From Staphylococcus piscifermentans (lineage in GTDB: Bacteria; Bacillota; Bacilli; Staphylococcales; Staphylococcaceae): a DNA stretch of 64,000 nt. A program made the position numbers and the translations under genes. Location of the stretch: NCBI RefSeq assembly GCF_900186985.1, contig NZ_LT906447.1:1054001-1118000 (forward strand), in the 5' to 3' direction. The notes beneath the pieces are model-generated. The model was not told the DNA's origin. It made no database searches and was given only the letters and a program-made list of their open reading frames with translations. Numbering within the stretch: the first letter of the stretch is position 1; every line of letters begins with the position of its first letter. Positions 1 through 11,224 of this stretch are shown here, piece after piece.

Positions 1-1189
1 ATCTCGTTAAGTCGTTGTGATTTTTTAATTGAATACCAATAATTACGGTACCAGTATTCTGGGAGGATTTTTTCAGATATTCGAATTTAGTAATATCATC
101 ATTAGGTCCTAACACTTCATTAACGAATTCTTTTAAAGCACCAGGTCTTTGAGGGAAGTTAAAAATAAAATAATGTTTCATTTCTTCGTATAGAAGAGAA
201 CGTTCTTCGATTTCTTTCATACGGTTGATATCATTATTACCGCCGCTAATAATACAAACTACTGTTTTACCTTTAATTTCATTTTTATGAGCTTCTAAAG
301 CAGCTACACTTAGTGCACCAGCAGGTTCTGCAATAATTGCTTGCTTGGAGTACATATCTAAGATAGTAGAACAAACTGCACCTTCATCAATTTGCAGATA
401 CTCATCTACAACTTGTTGGGCAATATCATAAGTGATTCTGCCTACTTGAGCAACAGAAGCTCCGTCTACAAATTTGTCAATTGCTGGTAATTTAACACGA
501 TGTTTTTCTAATACTACCGATGTAAACATACTTGCTGCTCCTAGCGGTTCTACGCCGACGATTTTAGTGTGTGGAGATTCTGCTTTAAAATAGGTGCCTA
601 CACCTGAAATTAAACCGCCACCTCCGATAGCTGCATAAAGATAATCAATGTCTATATTTTCTTCTTCAGCTTGATCTAAAATTTCAGCTGCAATTGTACC
701 TTGACCAGCAATGGTATTAACATTGTCAAAAGGATCGATAAAGTTCATTTTATGCTCATCAGTGTACTCTAAAGCTTCTTTCAAGCAATCATCAAATGTA
801 TCACCAACAAGGATAATCTCAACATTCTCTCCACCGAAAAATTTAACTTGATTAATTTTTTGAAGAGGAGTAGTGACAGGCATAAAGATAACGGCATTTA
901 AATTAAGCTTTTTCGCTGTAAATGCAACTCCCTGTGCATGGTTTCCTGCACTTGCACATGTAATTCCTTTCGCTTTCTCGTTGTCTGTCAATGCTTCTAT
1001 AGCATTATATGCGCCTCTCAATTTAAATGATCTTACCCATTGCAAGTCTTCTCTTTTCAAATAAACATTACAATCATATTTTAAAGATAAATAATGATCT
1101 CTTTCTAAAGGTGTTTGTTTTACAATCGGCTGTAATGTTAAAAAAGCGTCTTCTATATCTTTTGCTGATACAGCAGTTTGTACAGTCAT
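1..1189 (-). CDS. ilvA: Threonine dehydratase (3' end cut by window edge)
   Basis: PLP-dependent threonine deaminase, converting threonine to 2-oxobutanoate, the first step toward isoleucine. About 396 codons are present and the last part of the C-terminal regulatory domain lies outside the window. Visible motifs are the PLP-lysine region [12 protein letters not shown] near residue 55, [10 protein letters not shown] near residue 80 and the glycine-rich phosphate loop [11 protein letters not shown]. The C-terminal part ([17 protein letters not shown]) is the ACT-like regulatory domain. The ATG at 1187-1189 is preceded by GGAGTG. It is the last gene of the ilv-leu operon, 19 bases after leuD, so it is probably controlled by the attenuator and CodY sites near 11,000. 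Identification is secure; only the end is missing. Confidence 0.95.
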   Translation of the reverse strand, partial: MTVQTAVSAKDIEDAFLTLQPIVKQTPLERDHYLSLKYDCNVYLKREDLQWVRSFKLRGAYNAIEALTDNEKAKGITCASAGNHAQGVAFTAKKLNLNAVIFMPVTTPLQKINQVKFFGGENVEIILVGDTFDDCLKEALEYTDEHKMNFIDPFDNVNTIAGQGTIAAEILDQAEEENIDIDYLYAAIGGGGLISGVGTYFKAESPHTKIVGVEPLGAASMFTSVVLEKHRVKLPAIDKFVDGASVAQVGRITYDIAQQVVDEYLQIDEGAVCSTILDMYSKQAIIAEPAGALSVAALEAHKNEIKGKTVVCIISGGNNDINRMKEIEERSLLYEEMKHYFIFNFPQRPGALKEFVNEVLGPNDDITKFEYLKKSSQNTGTVIIGIQLKNHNDLTR

Positions 1190-1208
1190 TTCCGCTCACT
1201 CCTTGTAA

Positions 1209-1784
1209 TTATTGATATGATTCTTCGTATTTTTTAATCTCATCATCATACTGCAATGTAACTGCAATATCATCTAAGCCTTGGACAAGTTTGTTTTTCC
1301 AAGTAGAATCAATATCAAAATGAATTTCTTTATCTGGTGTTATTACTTTTTGATTAGGTAAATCTATTTCTAGTTCTTTAAACTCAGAGAGATATTCTCT
1401 TTCGTTTCGATCTAAAGCAATAGGTAAAATTGCGTTTTTAGTACAATTCATATAGAAAATATCACTGAAGCTGCCAGCAATAATAATTTGGATACCATAG
1501 TCTTTTAGAGCCCAAGCAGCGTGTTCACGGCTCGAACCGCATCCAAAGTTATCACCGGTAATTAAAATTGATGAACCACGGTATTGAGGTCGGTTCAATT
1601 CAAAATCTGGATTCTCACTTCCATCTTCTAAATAACGCCATTCATCAAAGGCAAAGGGCCCTAAACCCGTTTTAGAAACGCCTTTTAAATGGACTTTAGG
1701 GATAATCTGGTCTGTATCAATATTGTCATTAAATAATACGCCGACTTTGCCTTTAAATTCTGTAATAGGTTCAATTTTAAGCAT
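1209..1784 (-). CDS. leuD: 3-isopropylmalate dehydratase small subunit
   Basis: Small subunit of isopropylmalate isomerase, which works with LeuC to convert 2- to 3-isopropylmalate in leucine synthesis. The swivelling aconitase domain is recognised by [12 protein letters not shown] near the N-terminus and the [13 protein letters not shown] signature. I chose the ATG at 1784 (MLKIEPI) because GGGAGGCGG lies at ideal distance upstream (1791-1799). A longer in-frame reading to 1829 would run into leuC without a Shine-Dalgarno. The start overlaps the leuC stop by 8 bases, a sign of translational coupling between the two subunits. The product is 191 residues, normal for the family. Confidence 0.95.
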   Translation of the reverse strand: MLKIEPITEFKGKVGVLFNDNIDTDQIIPKVHLKGVSKTGLGPFAFDEWRYLEDGSENPDFELNRPQYRGSSILITGDNFGCGSSREHAAWALKDYGIQIIIAGSFSDIFYMNCTKNAILPIALDRNEREYLSEFKELEIDLPNQKVITPDKEIHFDIDSTWKNKLVQGLDDIAVTLQYDDEIKKYEESYQ

Positions 1785-3159
1785 GTGCGACCGCCTCCCA
1801 TTTTCTGACATCAACAAAGCGTCCTTCAATTGCAGCGGCTGCTGCCATAGCAGGAGACACTAAATGTGTTCTTGCACCTTTACCTTGACGCCCTTCAAAA
1901 TTACGGTTGCTCGTTGAGGCACAATGTACTCCGGCTGGCACTTGGTCCGGATTCATTCCAAGACACATAGAACATCCAGGTTCGCGCCATTGGAAACCGG
2001 CCTCTTTAAAGATTTTATCAAGTCCTAGTGATTCAGCTTGATGTTTTACGCTTCTAGATCCTGGTACGACTATAGCAGTGATATTAGGATGTACATGGCG
2101 ACCTTCAACAAACTTACTTGCTTCGACCAAATCTGACAAACGCGCATTCGTACATGAACCTAAGAAAACATATCCTAATTCGATATCTTCAGCTTTTTCG
2201 CCTGGCTTTAGTCCCATATATTGATAAGCACGCTCATCATTTATATTTTCAATTGTAGGGAAGGGAGTATTGAAACTTACGCCCATTTCTGGACTTGTTC
2301 CCCAAGTTACTTGCGGTTCAAGATTGGTAACATCTAATTTGATGACACGATCAAATTGCGCATCTTCATCGCTATACAGCGTTTTCCAATATTCCAATTT
2401 TTCTGGTGTCAGATCAGCATAAGGTCTATCTTTAACATATTCAAAAGTTGTTTCATCAGGTTGAACGAGACCATACTTAGCACCTGCTTCTATTGCCATA
2501 TTGCAAATGGTCATTCTTGCGTCCATTGAAAGGTTGCGCATTGTAGAACCACCGAATTCCAGTGCATATCCAGCACCGAAATCAACGCCATATTGGTTAA
2601 TCAGATATAAAATAATATCTTTAGCATAGACACCTTGAGGCAATTCTCCATTGATATCAATGAGTAAATTTTTAGGTTTAGTCTGCCATAACGATTGTGT
2701 AGCAAACACATGCTCTACTTCACTAGTACCAATACCGAAAGCAATCGCACCAAAGGCACCATGTGTAGCAGTATGAGAATCACCGCAAACAATTGTTTTT
2801 CCTGGCTGAGTTAAACCCATTTCTGGGCCTACCATATGTACGATTCCTTGTTGATCAGTCCCGTTATCAAAGAGCTTTACATCAAATTCAGCGCAATTAT
2901 TTTGCAATGTTTTAATTTGAGTTGCAGCAATTTCATCTCTAATGTTGAAAATATCTTCAGTAGGTACATTATGATCGATTGTAGCAAAAGTTAAATCAGG
3001 ACGGCGCAGTGGCCGCTTCTGAATTCTTAATCCTTCAAAGGCTTGTGGCGAAGTAACCTCATGAATAAGATGCAGATCGATATATAATAATTGTGGTTCA
3101 CCTTCTTTGCCAGTGAGCACATGTCTATTCCAGATTTTATCAAATAGAGTTTCTCCCAT
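1777..3159 (-). CDS. leuC: 3-isopropylmalate dehydratase large subunit
   Basis: Catalytic subunit of isopropylmalate isomerase, a [4Fe-4S] aconitase-family enzyme of leucine synthesis. Cysteines for the cluster are visible in [11 protein letters not shown] and GCSMCLGMN, and the N-terminus [13 protein letters not shown] is typical. The ATG at 3159 is preferred over an in-frame GTG at 3168 because the AAAGGAAG ribosome site (3170-3177) sits about 10 bases from the ATG but only 1-2 bases from the GTG. The product is 460 residues. It overlaps leuD by 8 bases and follows leuB by 14 bases, all in one transcript. Confidence 0.95.
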   Translation of the reverse strand: MGETLFDKIWNRHVLTGKEGEPQLLYIDLHLIHEVTSPQAFEGLRIQKRPLRRPDLTFATIDHNVPTEDIFNIRDEIAATQIKTLQNNCAEFDVKLFDNGTDQQGIVHMVGPEMGLTQPGKTIVCGDSHTATHGAFGAIAFGIGTSEVEHVFATQSLWQTKPKNLLIDINGELPQGVYAKDIILYLINQYGVDFGAGYALEFGGSTMRNLSMDARMTICNMAIEAGAKYGLVQPDETTFEYVKDRPYADLTPEKLEYWKTLYSDEDAQFDRVIKLDVTNLEPQVTWGTSPEMGVSFNTPFPTIENINDERAYQYMGLKPGEKAEDIELGYVFLGSCTNARLSDLVEASKFVEGRHVHPNITAIVVPGSRSVKHQAESLGLDKIFKEAGFQWREPGCSMCLGMNPDQVPAGVHCASTSNRNFEGRQGKGARTHLVSPAMAAAAAIEGRFVDVRKWEAVAHA

Positions 3160-3173
3160 CTTAATCACTTCCT

Positions 3174-4214
3174 TTAAAGTTGTTGTAATATTTGATTGAA
3201 AATTTCAGATGTATGCGCTGTTCCACCTAAATCAGGAGTGGTCACGCCATCTTTAATAAGTTGATATACAATGTTTTCTAATTCTTCAGCCGCTGCATTA
3301 TTTTCAAATGTTTCTCGACAGCACATTGCTAATGACAAAATCATACCTGTCGGGTTTGCAATATCTTGATTTGCAATATCTGGAGCTGAACCATGAATGG
3401 GTTCATAAAGTTTAGTGCCTCTTTGTCCATAGCTGACAGAAGGTGAGAGGCCTAGAGATCCAGGAATTACTGAAGCTTCGTCACTGAGAATGTCTCCAAA
3501 TAAATTTTCAGTCACAATGACATCAAATTGCGTAGGTCGTGTGATGAGATGCATGCTGCATGCATCCACTAGTAAATGTTCAACAGTTACGTTAGGATAA
3601 TTTTCAGCAACTTCATTAATAGTTTGACGCCATAATTTACTAGAGGCTAAGACATTTTCCTTATCGACAGAAGTTAATTTATTATTTCTGCTTTCAGCTA
3701 ATTGAAAGGCAGCATGAGCAATACGTTCAATTTCTGCTTTGGTATAAGTTAAGGAATCAATTGCTTGCTGTTCTTCTAATTGCTTAGGTTCTCCGAAGTA
3801 AAGACCGCCAGTTAATTCACGTACAATGACAAAATCTGTTCCAGCTACCCGTTCCTCTTTTAAAGGTGAAAAGCGAGTTGCACCTTCAACAACCTTAGTA
3901 GGACGTAAATTAGCAAAGAGTTCCAAATTTTTACGTAGTGCAAGTAAGCCAGATTCTGGACGTTTAGGATGTTGATCCCATTTCGGACCGCCAATCGCCC
4001 CTAACAGAATAGCATCAGATTTCTCACAGGCTTCTAAAGTAGTTTTTGGAAGAGGATCGCCATAGTTATCTATGGCGGCTCCTCCAAAATCATGTGTTTC
4101 TATTTGATAATCAATATTGTATTTATTACTGAGTTTTTCTAAAATTTTTAAAGTACCTGATAAAATTTCAGGACCAATACCATCGCCGGGCAAAGCTGTT
4201 ACGCGATAACTCAT
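3174..4214 (-). CDS. leuB: 3-isopropylmalate dehydrogenase
   Basis: NAD-dependent oxidative decarboxylation of 3-isopropylmalate to 2-oxoisocaproate, the third leucine-specific step. The 346-residue protein starts [17 protein letters not shown] and carries the metal and substrate motif GSLGLSPS and the NAD-binding [12 protein letters not shown]. Its ATG overlaps the leuA stop in an ATGA junction at 4211-4214, so translation is probably coupled. Length and motifs are standard for the isopropylmalate/isocitrate dehydrogenase family. Confidence 0.95.
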   Translation of the reverse strand: MSYRVTALPGDGIGPEILSGTLKILEKLSNKYNIDYQIETHDFGGAAIDNYGDPLPKTTLEACEKSDAILLGAIGGPKWDQHPKRPESGLLALRKNLELFANLRPTKVVEGATRFSPLKEERVAGTDFVIVRELTGGLYFGEPKQLEEQQAIDSLTYTKAEIERIAHAAFQLAESRNNKLTSVDKENVLASSKLWRQTINEVAENYPNVTVEHLLVDACSMHLITRPTQFDVIVTENLFGDILSDEASVIPGSLGLSPSVSYGQRGTKLYEPIHGSAPDIANQDIANPTGMILSLAMCCRETFENNAAAEELENIVYQLIKDGVTTPDLGGTAHTSEIFNQILQQL

Positions 4215-5743
4215 GAAACAACGCCGTCCTCTCTCGCTGTCTCAGCTAGATGATTTGAATTAGCTTCTACATAGGCTTTACATGATGCTAACAAGACATC
4301 GTGATCGACACCGATACCATAATAAATACGGCCATCAATACGAATTTCAACGTTTACTTGTGCTTGAGCATCTGAACCTTCAGTTACTGAAGTGATTTGA
4401 TAATTTAACAATTCAGATGGCGCTTTGAAAATTTGGTCAACAGCATTGTAAACTGCTACGATTGAACCTGTGCCGATAGCTGCCGAAGGGTATTCTTTAC
4501 CTTCGTGATCTTTCAATACAACCACAGCACTTTGCACGCCCTCAGAAACAAATTGGAGTTGCAAAGTTTCTACTTGATAAGCAGCATTTGTTTCATGAGT
4601 GTGACCTTGAACAAGAGCATGTACATCGTGGTCTGAAACATTTTTCTTCTTATCAGCAATTGATTTGAACTGTTTAAATAATTCCACTTGTTTTTCAGGA
4701 GAAATATCATAACCTAATTGTTTCAATTTCTCTGCAAAGGCATGTTTACCTGACAATTTGCCTAGCGGTAATTCAGATGATTTAATACCTACAAGTTGAG
4801 GTGTCATGATTTCGTAAGTTTCAGGATGTTTTAAGAAACCATCTTGATGGATTCCAGATTCATGACTGAAAGCATTTTGACCGACAACTGCTTTATTACG
4901 AGGAACACGAATACCTGCAAAGCTTGCAACTAGATCAGACGTTGCTTTGGTTTCATCTAATTTCAAATTAGTTTCAATGCCATAATGATCTTTACGCACA
5001 TACAAACCAAGAGCGACTTCCTCTAGGGCAGTATTACCAGCACGTTCGCCAATACCATTTATAGTACCTTCAATACGCATTGCTCCGTTTTCAATTGCAG
5101 CCATACTATTTGCTACAGCTAAACCTAAATCATCATGACAGTGAGCACTGTAAATAACTTCGTGTTCAGCTTTGATTTTTTCATTAAGTACTTTAAAAAT
5201 ATTTCCAAATTCAGAAGGATAACTGTACCCGACTGTATCAGGGATGTTGATTATTGATGCACCTGCATCTACAGCAGTTTGCACACATTTGACTAAGAAA
5301 TCTAAATCAGTACGTGTGGCATCTTCAGGAGAGAATTGTACTACATCGAATAAAGATTTGCCGTAACTTACATTTTCTGTAATTGCTTCTAGCAACTCTT
5401 CTTGAGTCATTTTAAGTTTATGCTCTAAGTGGATAGGGCTAGATGCTATGAATACGTGTAATTGTGGGTACTTAGCATTTTTTGTTGCTTCGTATACTGC
5501 ATCAATATCGCTTTTTTTACATCGAGCTAAGCCGACAACTGCTGTTTTAGTTAAGGTTTCAGATATAGCTTTGACCGAGTCGAAACTTCCTTGACTCGAT
5601 GCAGGAAAGCCTGCTTCGATTACATCGACTCCCCATTTTTCTAATTGTTTAGCAATTGTTAATCTTTCATCGAACGAAAAGCTGACCCCTGGTGTTTGTT
5701 CTCCATCTCTTAGTGTTGTATCAAATACTTGAATATGACTCAT
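4211..5743 (-). CDS. leuA: 2-isopropylmalate synthase
   Basis: Condenses acetyl-CoA with 2-oxoisovalerate, the committed step to leucine. The N-terminal HMGL-like TIM barrel shows [15 protein letters not shown], the metal-binding [13 protein letters not shown] and NGIGERAGN. The C-terminal LeuA allosteric domain is present, so leucine feedback is expected. The chosen ATG at 5743 ([10 protein letters not shown]) has AGGAGG at proper spacing; the reading frame extends upstream to a TTG at 5752 with no room for a ribosome site. The product is 510 residues. It is followed directly by leuB with a 4-base overlap. Confidence 0.95.
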   Translation of the reverse strand: MSHIQVFDTTLRDGEQTPGVSFSFDERLTIAKQLEKWGVDVIEAGFPASSQGSFDSVKAISETLTKTAVVGLARCKKSDIDAVYEATKNAKYPQLHVFIASSPIHLEHKLKMTQEELLEAITENVSYGKSLFDVVQFSPEDATRTDLDFLVKCVQTAVDAGASIINIPDTVGYSYPSEFGNIFKVLNEKIKAEHEVIYSAHCHDDLGLAVANSMAAIENGAMRIEGTINGIGERAGNTALEEVALGLYVRKDHYGIETNLKLDETKATSDLVASFAGIRVPRNKAVVGQNAFSHESGIHQDGFLKHPETYEIMTPQLVGIKSSELPLGKLSGKHAFAEKLKQLGYDISPEKQVELFKQFKSIADKKKNVSDHDVHALVQGHTHETNAAYQVETLQLQFVSEGVQSAVVVLKDHEGKEYPSAAIGTGSIVAVYNAVDQIFKAPSELLNYQITSVTEGSDAQAQVNVEIRIDGRIYYGIGVDHDVLLASCKAYVEANSNHLAETAREDGVVS

Positions 5744-5768
5744 AATAAACAACCTCCTGATTTTTTAA

Positions 5769-6815
<1,047 letters not shown>

Positions 6816-6828
6816 CTAAATATTCAAA

Positions 6829-7302
6829 TTATAATAAAGCTGCTGTTCCTGTGCGAGAAACTTGTGCTATTTCTAATGATGATAGTTGTTCGAGCAATTG
6901 ATTTAAAGAAGCTTCGTTGCCTGCCGCTTGCAAGTAGGTAAAACCATCTTCTTCTTTCAATACTGACACTAGCGCATCATTTTGTTGGATTAAATCATAT
7001 AAAACTTCGTTATCAGAAGGTGTTGCTACTTTGACTAATAATAGTTCTACGCTGTAAGTGCTTGTATCTGTAACATCTTGTACAGTTAAAACATTCACTT
7101 GTTTCTCTAAATGACGGATTAGAGATTGAACATGATTGACTTCATCAAGTTCAGCTACAAAAGTTAAATCTGAAATACCAGGTTGTGTACTTGGTGTTAC
7201 ACTCAGCGTTACAATATTGAATTGTCTACGTAAAAACGTACTGGTTAAACGATTTAAAGTACCTGATTTATCTAATACTTGTGTTTTGAATGTGCGTCTC
7301 AT
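6829..7302 (-). CDS. ilvN: Acetolactate synthase regulatory subunit
   Basis: Small subunit that activates IlvB and confers valine feedback. An N-terminal ACT domain is visible (FKTQVLDKSGTLNRLTSTFLRRQFNI). The 157 residues match the two-domain IlvN/IlvH length; a second domain with SVELLLVKVATPSDNEVL follows. The ATG at 7302 overlaps the ilvB stop by 4 bases, consistent with stoichiometric production of the two subunits. The symbol ilvH is also used for this protein. Confidence 0.92.
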   Translation of the reverse strand: MRRTFKTQVLDKSGTLNRLTSTFLRRQFNIVTLSVTPSTQPGISDLTFVAELDEVNHVQSLIRHLEKQVNVLTVQDVTDTSTYSVELLLVKVATPSDNEVLYDLIQQNDALVSVLKEEDGFTYLQAAGNEASLNQLLEQLSSLEIAQVSRTGTAALL

Positions 7303-9059
7303 AGTACACCCTCCATTTCGTGGTTAGCTTTTCCACTAGGAACCATAGGCAATACAGGTTCTTTTGGTGAAATTCTGACTTCAATTAGAGCGGGTCCTTT
7401 GTAGGAGAATGCCGCATCGAGTTCTGACTCTAATTGTGACGGATCATCAATTAAGAAACTTTTAACGCCATAGGCTTCAGATAATTTTTGGAAATCTGGC
7501 TGTCCGTTGAATACCGAATGTGAAAAGCGTTGATTAAAGAATTTATCTTGCCATTGTTTTACCATACCGAGCGTACCGTTGTTGATTAGTACAATCTTGA
7601 TGTCTAAACCGTATTCATTAAGGATGGCCATTTCTTGATTAGTCATTTGGAAACCGCCGTCACCGACAAAGCAAACAACCGTTTTATCTGGTGATGCTAG
7701 TTTTGCACCGATTGCTGACGGAATACCGAATCCCATAGTACCTAATCCGCCGCTGGTTACAAATTGGTTATGATCTTTAAATGGATAGAACTGAGCTGCC
7801 CACATTTGATGTTGACCTACATCTGTTGTCACAATGGCTTCACCATTTGTGAGTTCGCCGATATATTCAATCGCCTTTTGAGGTTTATTGAAGACATCAG
7901 CTTCTTCATCTGTATAAGCGAAAGGATGATCTTTTTTATTTTTCAAGCAATAATCAACCCAAGCTTCGTGGTCTGTATAATGATTGCTGCCCTGTAAGAA
8001 TGATTCAAGAACAAGTTTGCAATCAGCTACAATACCTAAGTCTGTTTTGATGATTTTATCAATTTCAGAAGAATCGATATCTACATGTACAATAGTTGCA
8101 TGTTTCGCGAATTCGTTTGGGTTACTTGCTAGTCTGTCATCGAAACGGCTGCCCAAGTTAATCAATAAATCGCAATCTGACAATGCCATGTTGGCTGCAT
8201 AAGATCCATGCATACCACCCATTCCCAAGAATAGGGGATTTTCAAAAGGAATTGTACCTAAACCATGTAAAGTTGTTACTACAGGGATTTGATGCCTTTC
8301 AGCAAATTCAGTAAGTTGCGGCCCTGATTGAGAATGTCTGACACCAGCGCCGACTAATAGTACTGGTTTCTTAGCATCTTTTAATTTTGCTAATACATAA
8401 TCGATATCTGAAGGTTCAGGTGTATCTGCTAAATGATAGCCTGGTAAATCAAGTTCATCAGTGACCTCAGCTTCTGATTTCAAAATGCCTACATCTTTAG
8501 GGAAATCAATTACTACAGGGCCTTTACGACCTGTGTTCGCAATATGAAATGCTTGATGGACTACACTTGGAATTTCATCAGGATGTTTCACTTGGAAATT
8601 GTGTTTGGTAATCGGTGTAGTCATGGAAAGTAAATCCGCTTCTTGGAACGCATCTTTACCGATACCTGGTGTAGCAACTTGACCGGTAAAGACTACGAGT
8701 GGTAATGAATCGCTGTACGCATCCGCAATTCCAGTGATAACGTTGGTAGAACCAGGACCGCTGGTTACTACCACAACACCAGGTTTGCCAGAAACACGTG
8801 CATAACCTTCAGCAGCGTGAACTGCGCCTTGCTCATGTCTTGTTAAGATATGTCTGATTTTGCCGTCGTAAAATGTATCGTATAAAGGAAGTACAGCACC
8901 ACCTGGATAACCGAAGATTTGTTCAGTTCCTTCCTTCAATAATGCTTCGACTAACAACTCTGAACCGCTTCTTTTAGTAGGTGCGGTTTCAGCGTTCAGT
9001 CGTTCTGCTTGAGTGCTTTGTGCAACATTTGTATGTTCTGTCATTTGTGGGTTAGACAT
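7299..9059 (-). CDS. ilvB: Acetolactate synthase catalytic subunit
   Basis: Thiamine-diphosphate enzyme that makes acetolactate or acetohydroxybutyrate from pyruvate. The 586-residue protein carries the catalytic glutamate region FGYPGGAVLPLYD and RHEQGAVHAAEGYAR, and the ThDP-binding GDGGFQMTNQE...INN motif near residue 445. The N-terminus has about 30 extra polar residues before SGSELLVEALLKEG. ilvD lies 6 bases upstream and ilvN overlaps downstream. Confidence 0.95.
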   Translation of the reverse strand: MSNPQMTEHTNVAQSTQAERLNAETAPTKRSGSELLVEALLKEGTEQIFGYPGGAVLPLYDTFYDGKIRHILTRHEQGAVHAAEGYARVSGKPGVVVVTSGPGSTNVITGIADAYSDSLPLVVFTGQVATPGIGKDAFQEADLLSMTTPITKHNFQVKHPDEIPSVVHQAFHIANTGRKGPVVIDFPKDVGILKSEAEVTDELDLPGYHLADTPEPSDIDYVLAKLKDAKKPVLLVGAGVRHSQSGPQLTEFAERHQIPVVTTLHGLGTIPFENPLFLGMGGMHGSYAANMALSDCDLLINLGSRFDDRLASNPNEFAKHATIVHVDIDSSEIDKIIKTDLGIVADCKLVLESFLQGSNHYTDHEAWVDYCLKNKKDHPFAYTDEEADVFNKPQKAIEYIGELTNGEAIVTTDVGQHQMWAAQFYPFKDHNQFVTSGGLGTMGFGIPSAIGAKLASPDKTVVCFVGDGGFQMTNQEMAILNEYGLDIKIVLINNGTLGMVKQWQDKFFNQRFSHSVFNGQPDFQKLSEAYGVKSFLIDDPSQLESELDAAFSYKGPALIEVRISPKEPVLPMVPSGKANHEMEGVL

Positions 9060-9065
9060 AAAGCA

Positions 9066-10760
9066 TCACTCCTCGATTAAATAATCTGGTACTTTCATAA
9101 CGCCTCCTGTATTGGCGCTGGTTACAAGTGCTGTGTAACGTGCAAGATAACCTGTTTTAACTTTCGCTTTAAATGGTTTTCTTTCTGCTTTGCGTTGTTC
9201 TAATACTTCATCTGAAACTTCAACATCTAATGTTCTATTTGTTAAGTCGATAGTAATATCATCACCATCATGAATTAATCCGATTGGACCTCCTGAAGCA
9301 GCTTCAGGTGAAACATGTCCTACAGCGATACCGCGAGTAGCACCTGAGAAGCGGCCGTCTGTAATTAAAGCAACATCTTTGCCTAGACCGCGTCCTACAA
9401 TAGATGAAGTAGGTGCGAGCATCTCCGGCATTCCTGGTCCGCCTTTAGGACCTTCGTAACGGATAACTACGACATGTCCTTCTCTTACAGTGTGATTATC
9501 GATAGCTTCAACTGCTTCATCATGTGAATCGAAACATATTGCTTTGCCTCTGAAGACTTTGATTTCAGGGTCAACGCCGCCGACTTTAATGACTGCGCCT
9601 TTAGGTGCTAAGTTACCGTATAAGATTGATAGTCCGCCTTCTTTGTCATAAGGATTATCTAATGGATGGATAACGTCCTCATTTTTAATTTCTTTACCTT
9701 CATTGTTCTCTCGTAAAGTTTTTCCTGTAGCTGTGATTCTATCTGGATGTAATGTGCCTTCTTTTTTCATTAATTCATTAATGATAGCAGGTACACCGCC
9801 AGCTTCATGCACATCATGCATCGAATAAGATGAGCTTGGGGCTATTTTAGAAAGATAAGGTGTACGTTTTGCGATTTCATTAATACGTTGCAAATCATAA
9901 TCGACACCCGCTTCATTTGCGATGGCTAAAGTATGCAATACTGTATTCGTTGAACCACCCATCGCCATATCTAAAGCAAAGGCGTCATCTAATGCTTCTC
10001 TAGTGACGATATCTCTTGGTTTCAAGTCATTCTTGATATTGTCTACTAATTGGAAAGCAGCTTGTCGAATCATTTCACGTCTTTGGTCTGAAACTGCTAA
10101 TGCTGTACCGTTATATGGTAAGGCTAGTCCAAGCACTTCCATTAAACAGTTCATTGAATTAGCGGTAAACATTCCGGCACATGACCCGCAAGTCGGACAG
10201 GCATTTTGTTCCATATCCAAGAACTCTTCCTGTGTCATAGAACCGCCTTTAAATGCGCCGACTGCTTCAAACATGGATGAAAGTGTGAGTGCTTTACCTT
10301 GTGTAGATAAACCTGCTTTCATGGGTCCGCCTGAGCAGAAGATAGCAGGGACGTTTGTTCTGACTGCTGCCATTAACATGCCCGGTGTGATTTTGTCGCA
10401 GTTCGGAATGTAAAAGACACCGTCGAACCAGTGTGCATTGATGACAGTTTCAGCTGCATCTGCAATGATTTCTCTGGATGGTAATGAATAACGCATTCCG
10501 ATGTGTCCCATAGCGATACCGTCATCTACGCCGATTGTATTGAATTCAAAGGGGATAGCACCCGCTTCTCTAATGGCTTCCTTAGCGATATCCGCTAATT
10601 CTCTGAGATGAACATGTCCTGGAACGATATCGATATAAGAGTTGCAAATTGCAACGAATGGTTTATTCATATCTGTTGGTTCTTTAATTTGTCCTGTAGC
10701 ATGAAGTAAACTTCTTGCTGGAGCTTGTTGATCTCCTTTTTTGATTTGGTCGCTTCTCAC
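9066..10760 (-). CDS. ilvD: Dihydroxy-acid dehydratase
   Basis: Fe-S enzyme that dehydrates dihydroxy acids to 2-oxo acids for valine, leucine and isoleucine. The Fe-S and Mg-site motifs [12 protein letters not shown] and [18 protein letters not shown] are clear. I place the start at GTG 10758-10760 (first residues [16 protein letters not shown]), preceded by GGGGGA. The frame stays open upstream to 10,853, but that part overlaps the attenuator hairpin and encodes nothing family-like. The product is 564 residues. It is the first structural gene of the ilv-leu operon, 24 bases after the attenuator stem. Confidence 0.95.
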   Translation of the reverse strand: MRSDQIKKGDQQAPARSLLHATGQIKEPTDMNKPFVAICNSYIDIVPGHVHLRELADIAKEAIREAGAIPFEFNTIGVDDGIAMGHIGMRYSLPSREIIADAAETVINAHWFDGVFYIPNCDKITPGMLMAAVRTNVPAIFCSGGPMKAGLSTQGKALTLSSMFEAVGAFKGGSMTQEEFLDMEQNACPTCGSCAGMFTANSMNCLMEVLGLALPYNGTALAVSDQRREMIRQAAFQLVDNIKNDLKPRDIVTREALDDAFALDMAMGGSTNTVLHTLAIANEAGVDYDLQRINEIAKRTPYLSKIAPSSSYSMHDVHEAGGVPAIINELMKKEGTLHPDRITATGKTLRENNEGKEIKNEDVIHPLDNPYDKEGGLSILYGNLAPKGAVIKVGGVDPEIKVFRGKAICFDSHDEAVEAIDNHTVREGHVVVIRYEGPKGGPGMPEMLAPTSSIVGRGLGKDVALITDGRFSGATRGIAVGHVSPEAASGGPIGLIHDGDDITIDLTNRTLDVEVSDEVLEQRKAERKPFKAKVKTGYLARYTALVTSANTGGVMKVPDYLIEE

Positions 10761-10783
10761 AAAGATTCCCCCCGTAGATTCAA

Positions 10784-10886
10784 ATAAAAAAACGTCCCAA
10801 CAATAATTGGGACGTTCATAAGTCCCATTCAATCGGAAATAGGACTTAAACATTTAGTAGTTACAATTACTAAAGTTCGAGTCCTA
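10784..10886 (-). promoter_or_regulatory. Transcription attenuator of the ilv-leu operon
   Basis: Five mutually exclusive segments can be read in the RNA: segment 1 UAGGACU (10880-10886, containing the leader stop codon), 2 AGUCCUA (10840-10846), 3 UGGGACUU (10820-10827), 4 UUGGGAC complement GUCCCAA (10807-10813) and 5 UUGGGACGUU (10791-10800) followed by a U run (10784-10792). Pairing 4:5 is the terminator with stem AACGTCCCAA/TTGGGACGTT. Pairing 3:4 is an antiterminator and 2:3 an anti-antiterminator. A ribosome stalled early on the ILV codons leaves segment 1 free, so 1:2 and 3:4 form and transcription continues. A ribosome reaching the stop covers segment 1, so 2:3 and 4:5 form and transcription ends. 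The pairings are seen; the logic is inferred. Confidence 0.82.
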
Positions 10887-10955
10887 GCAAATAATTAAAA
10901 TGACTAAAATATTTGTTGTTGTTGGTCGCGTATTTACTGATGTGGTATTAGTCAT
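10884..10955 (-). CDS. ilv-leu leader peptide (23 aa)
   Basis: A short ORF behind AAAGGAGC (10964-10971). It begins MTNTTSVNTRP and ends NILVILIIC, so residues 16-22 are seven consecutive isoleucine, leucine or valine codons. It ends in TAG at 10884-10886, which is part of the first stem of the attenuator. It is the sensor element: ribosome stalling on these codons when charged Ile, Leu or Val tRNA is scarce would change the folding of the downstream RNA. From memory, a leucine-rich attenuator peptide regulates the same operon in S. aureus together with CodY; the peptide here is instead isoleucine-heavy. Confidence 0.85.
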   Translation of the reverse strand: MTNTTSVNTRPTTTNILVILIIC

Positions 10956-10995
10956 TTTAATTTGCTCCTTTCGAATGGTTTATATCATTAATTTG

Positions 10996-11076
10996 AATTG
11001 TCTAAAAATTTGATAAATTTAATTTACTACATGTGAGATATGATGTCAATACTTTTGTGAGAATTTTTTCAAAATT
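10996..11076 (-). promoter_or_regulatory. ilv-leu promoter with two CodY-like boxes
   Basis: On the minus strand TTGACA (11044-11049), a 17-base spacer and TAAATT (11021-11026) make a good sigma-A promoter, about 65 bases before the leader peptide. Two boxes match the CodY consensus AATTTTCWGAAAATT at 13 of 15 positions: one just upstream of the -35 (11062-11076, read AATTTTGAAAAAATT) and one downstream of the -10 (10996-11010, read AATTTTTAGACAATT). CodY repression of this operon is established in S. aureus and B. subtilis; here it is inferred from the boxes. No T-box motif was found. Confidence 0.7.
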
Positions 11077-11224
11077 AGGTTAACTTTCAAATTCAATCCA
11101 TCTCTTCAAAAGGTTTCTTTTACGAAGTGAAAATGGTTTAAATTATTCAGTGGGTGTTGCCTGACGTGTTACAATATAGGGGATAAAAATTTTCTGTATC
11201 ATACAGATTTATAGGAGATTTAAG

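Noticed and set aside
9922..10413. 163-codon open frame on the plus strand inside ilvD
   Set aside because: Mirror frame of a conserved gene, no ribosome site and no recognisable domain; ilvD codon pattern explains it.
9066..10853. Longer ilvD starting at 10,853
   Set aside because: The extra 31 codons overlap the attenuator hairpin and give no family-like N-terminus; GTG 10760 has a good ribosome site.
10761..11080. T-box riboswitch upstream of ilvD
   Set aside because: The conserved AGGGTGGNACCRCG motif is absent; a leader peptide and hairpins explain the region.
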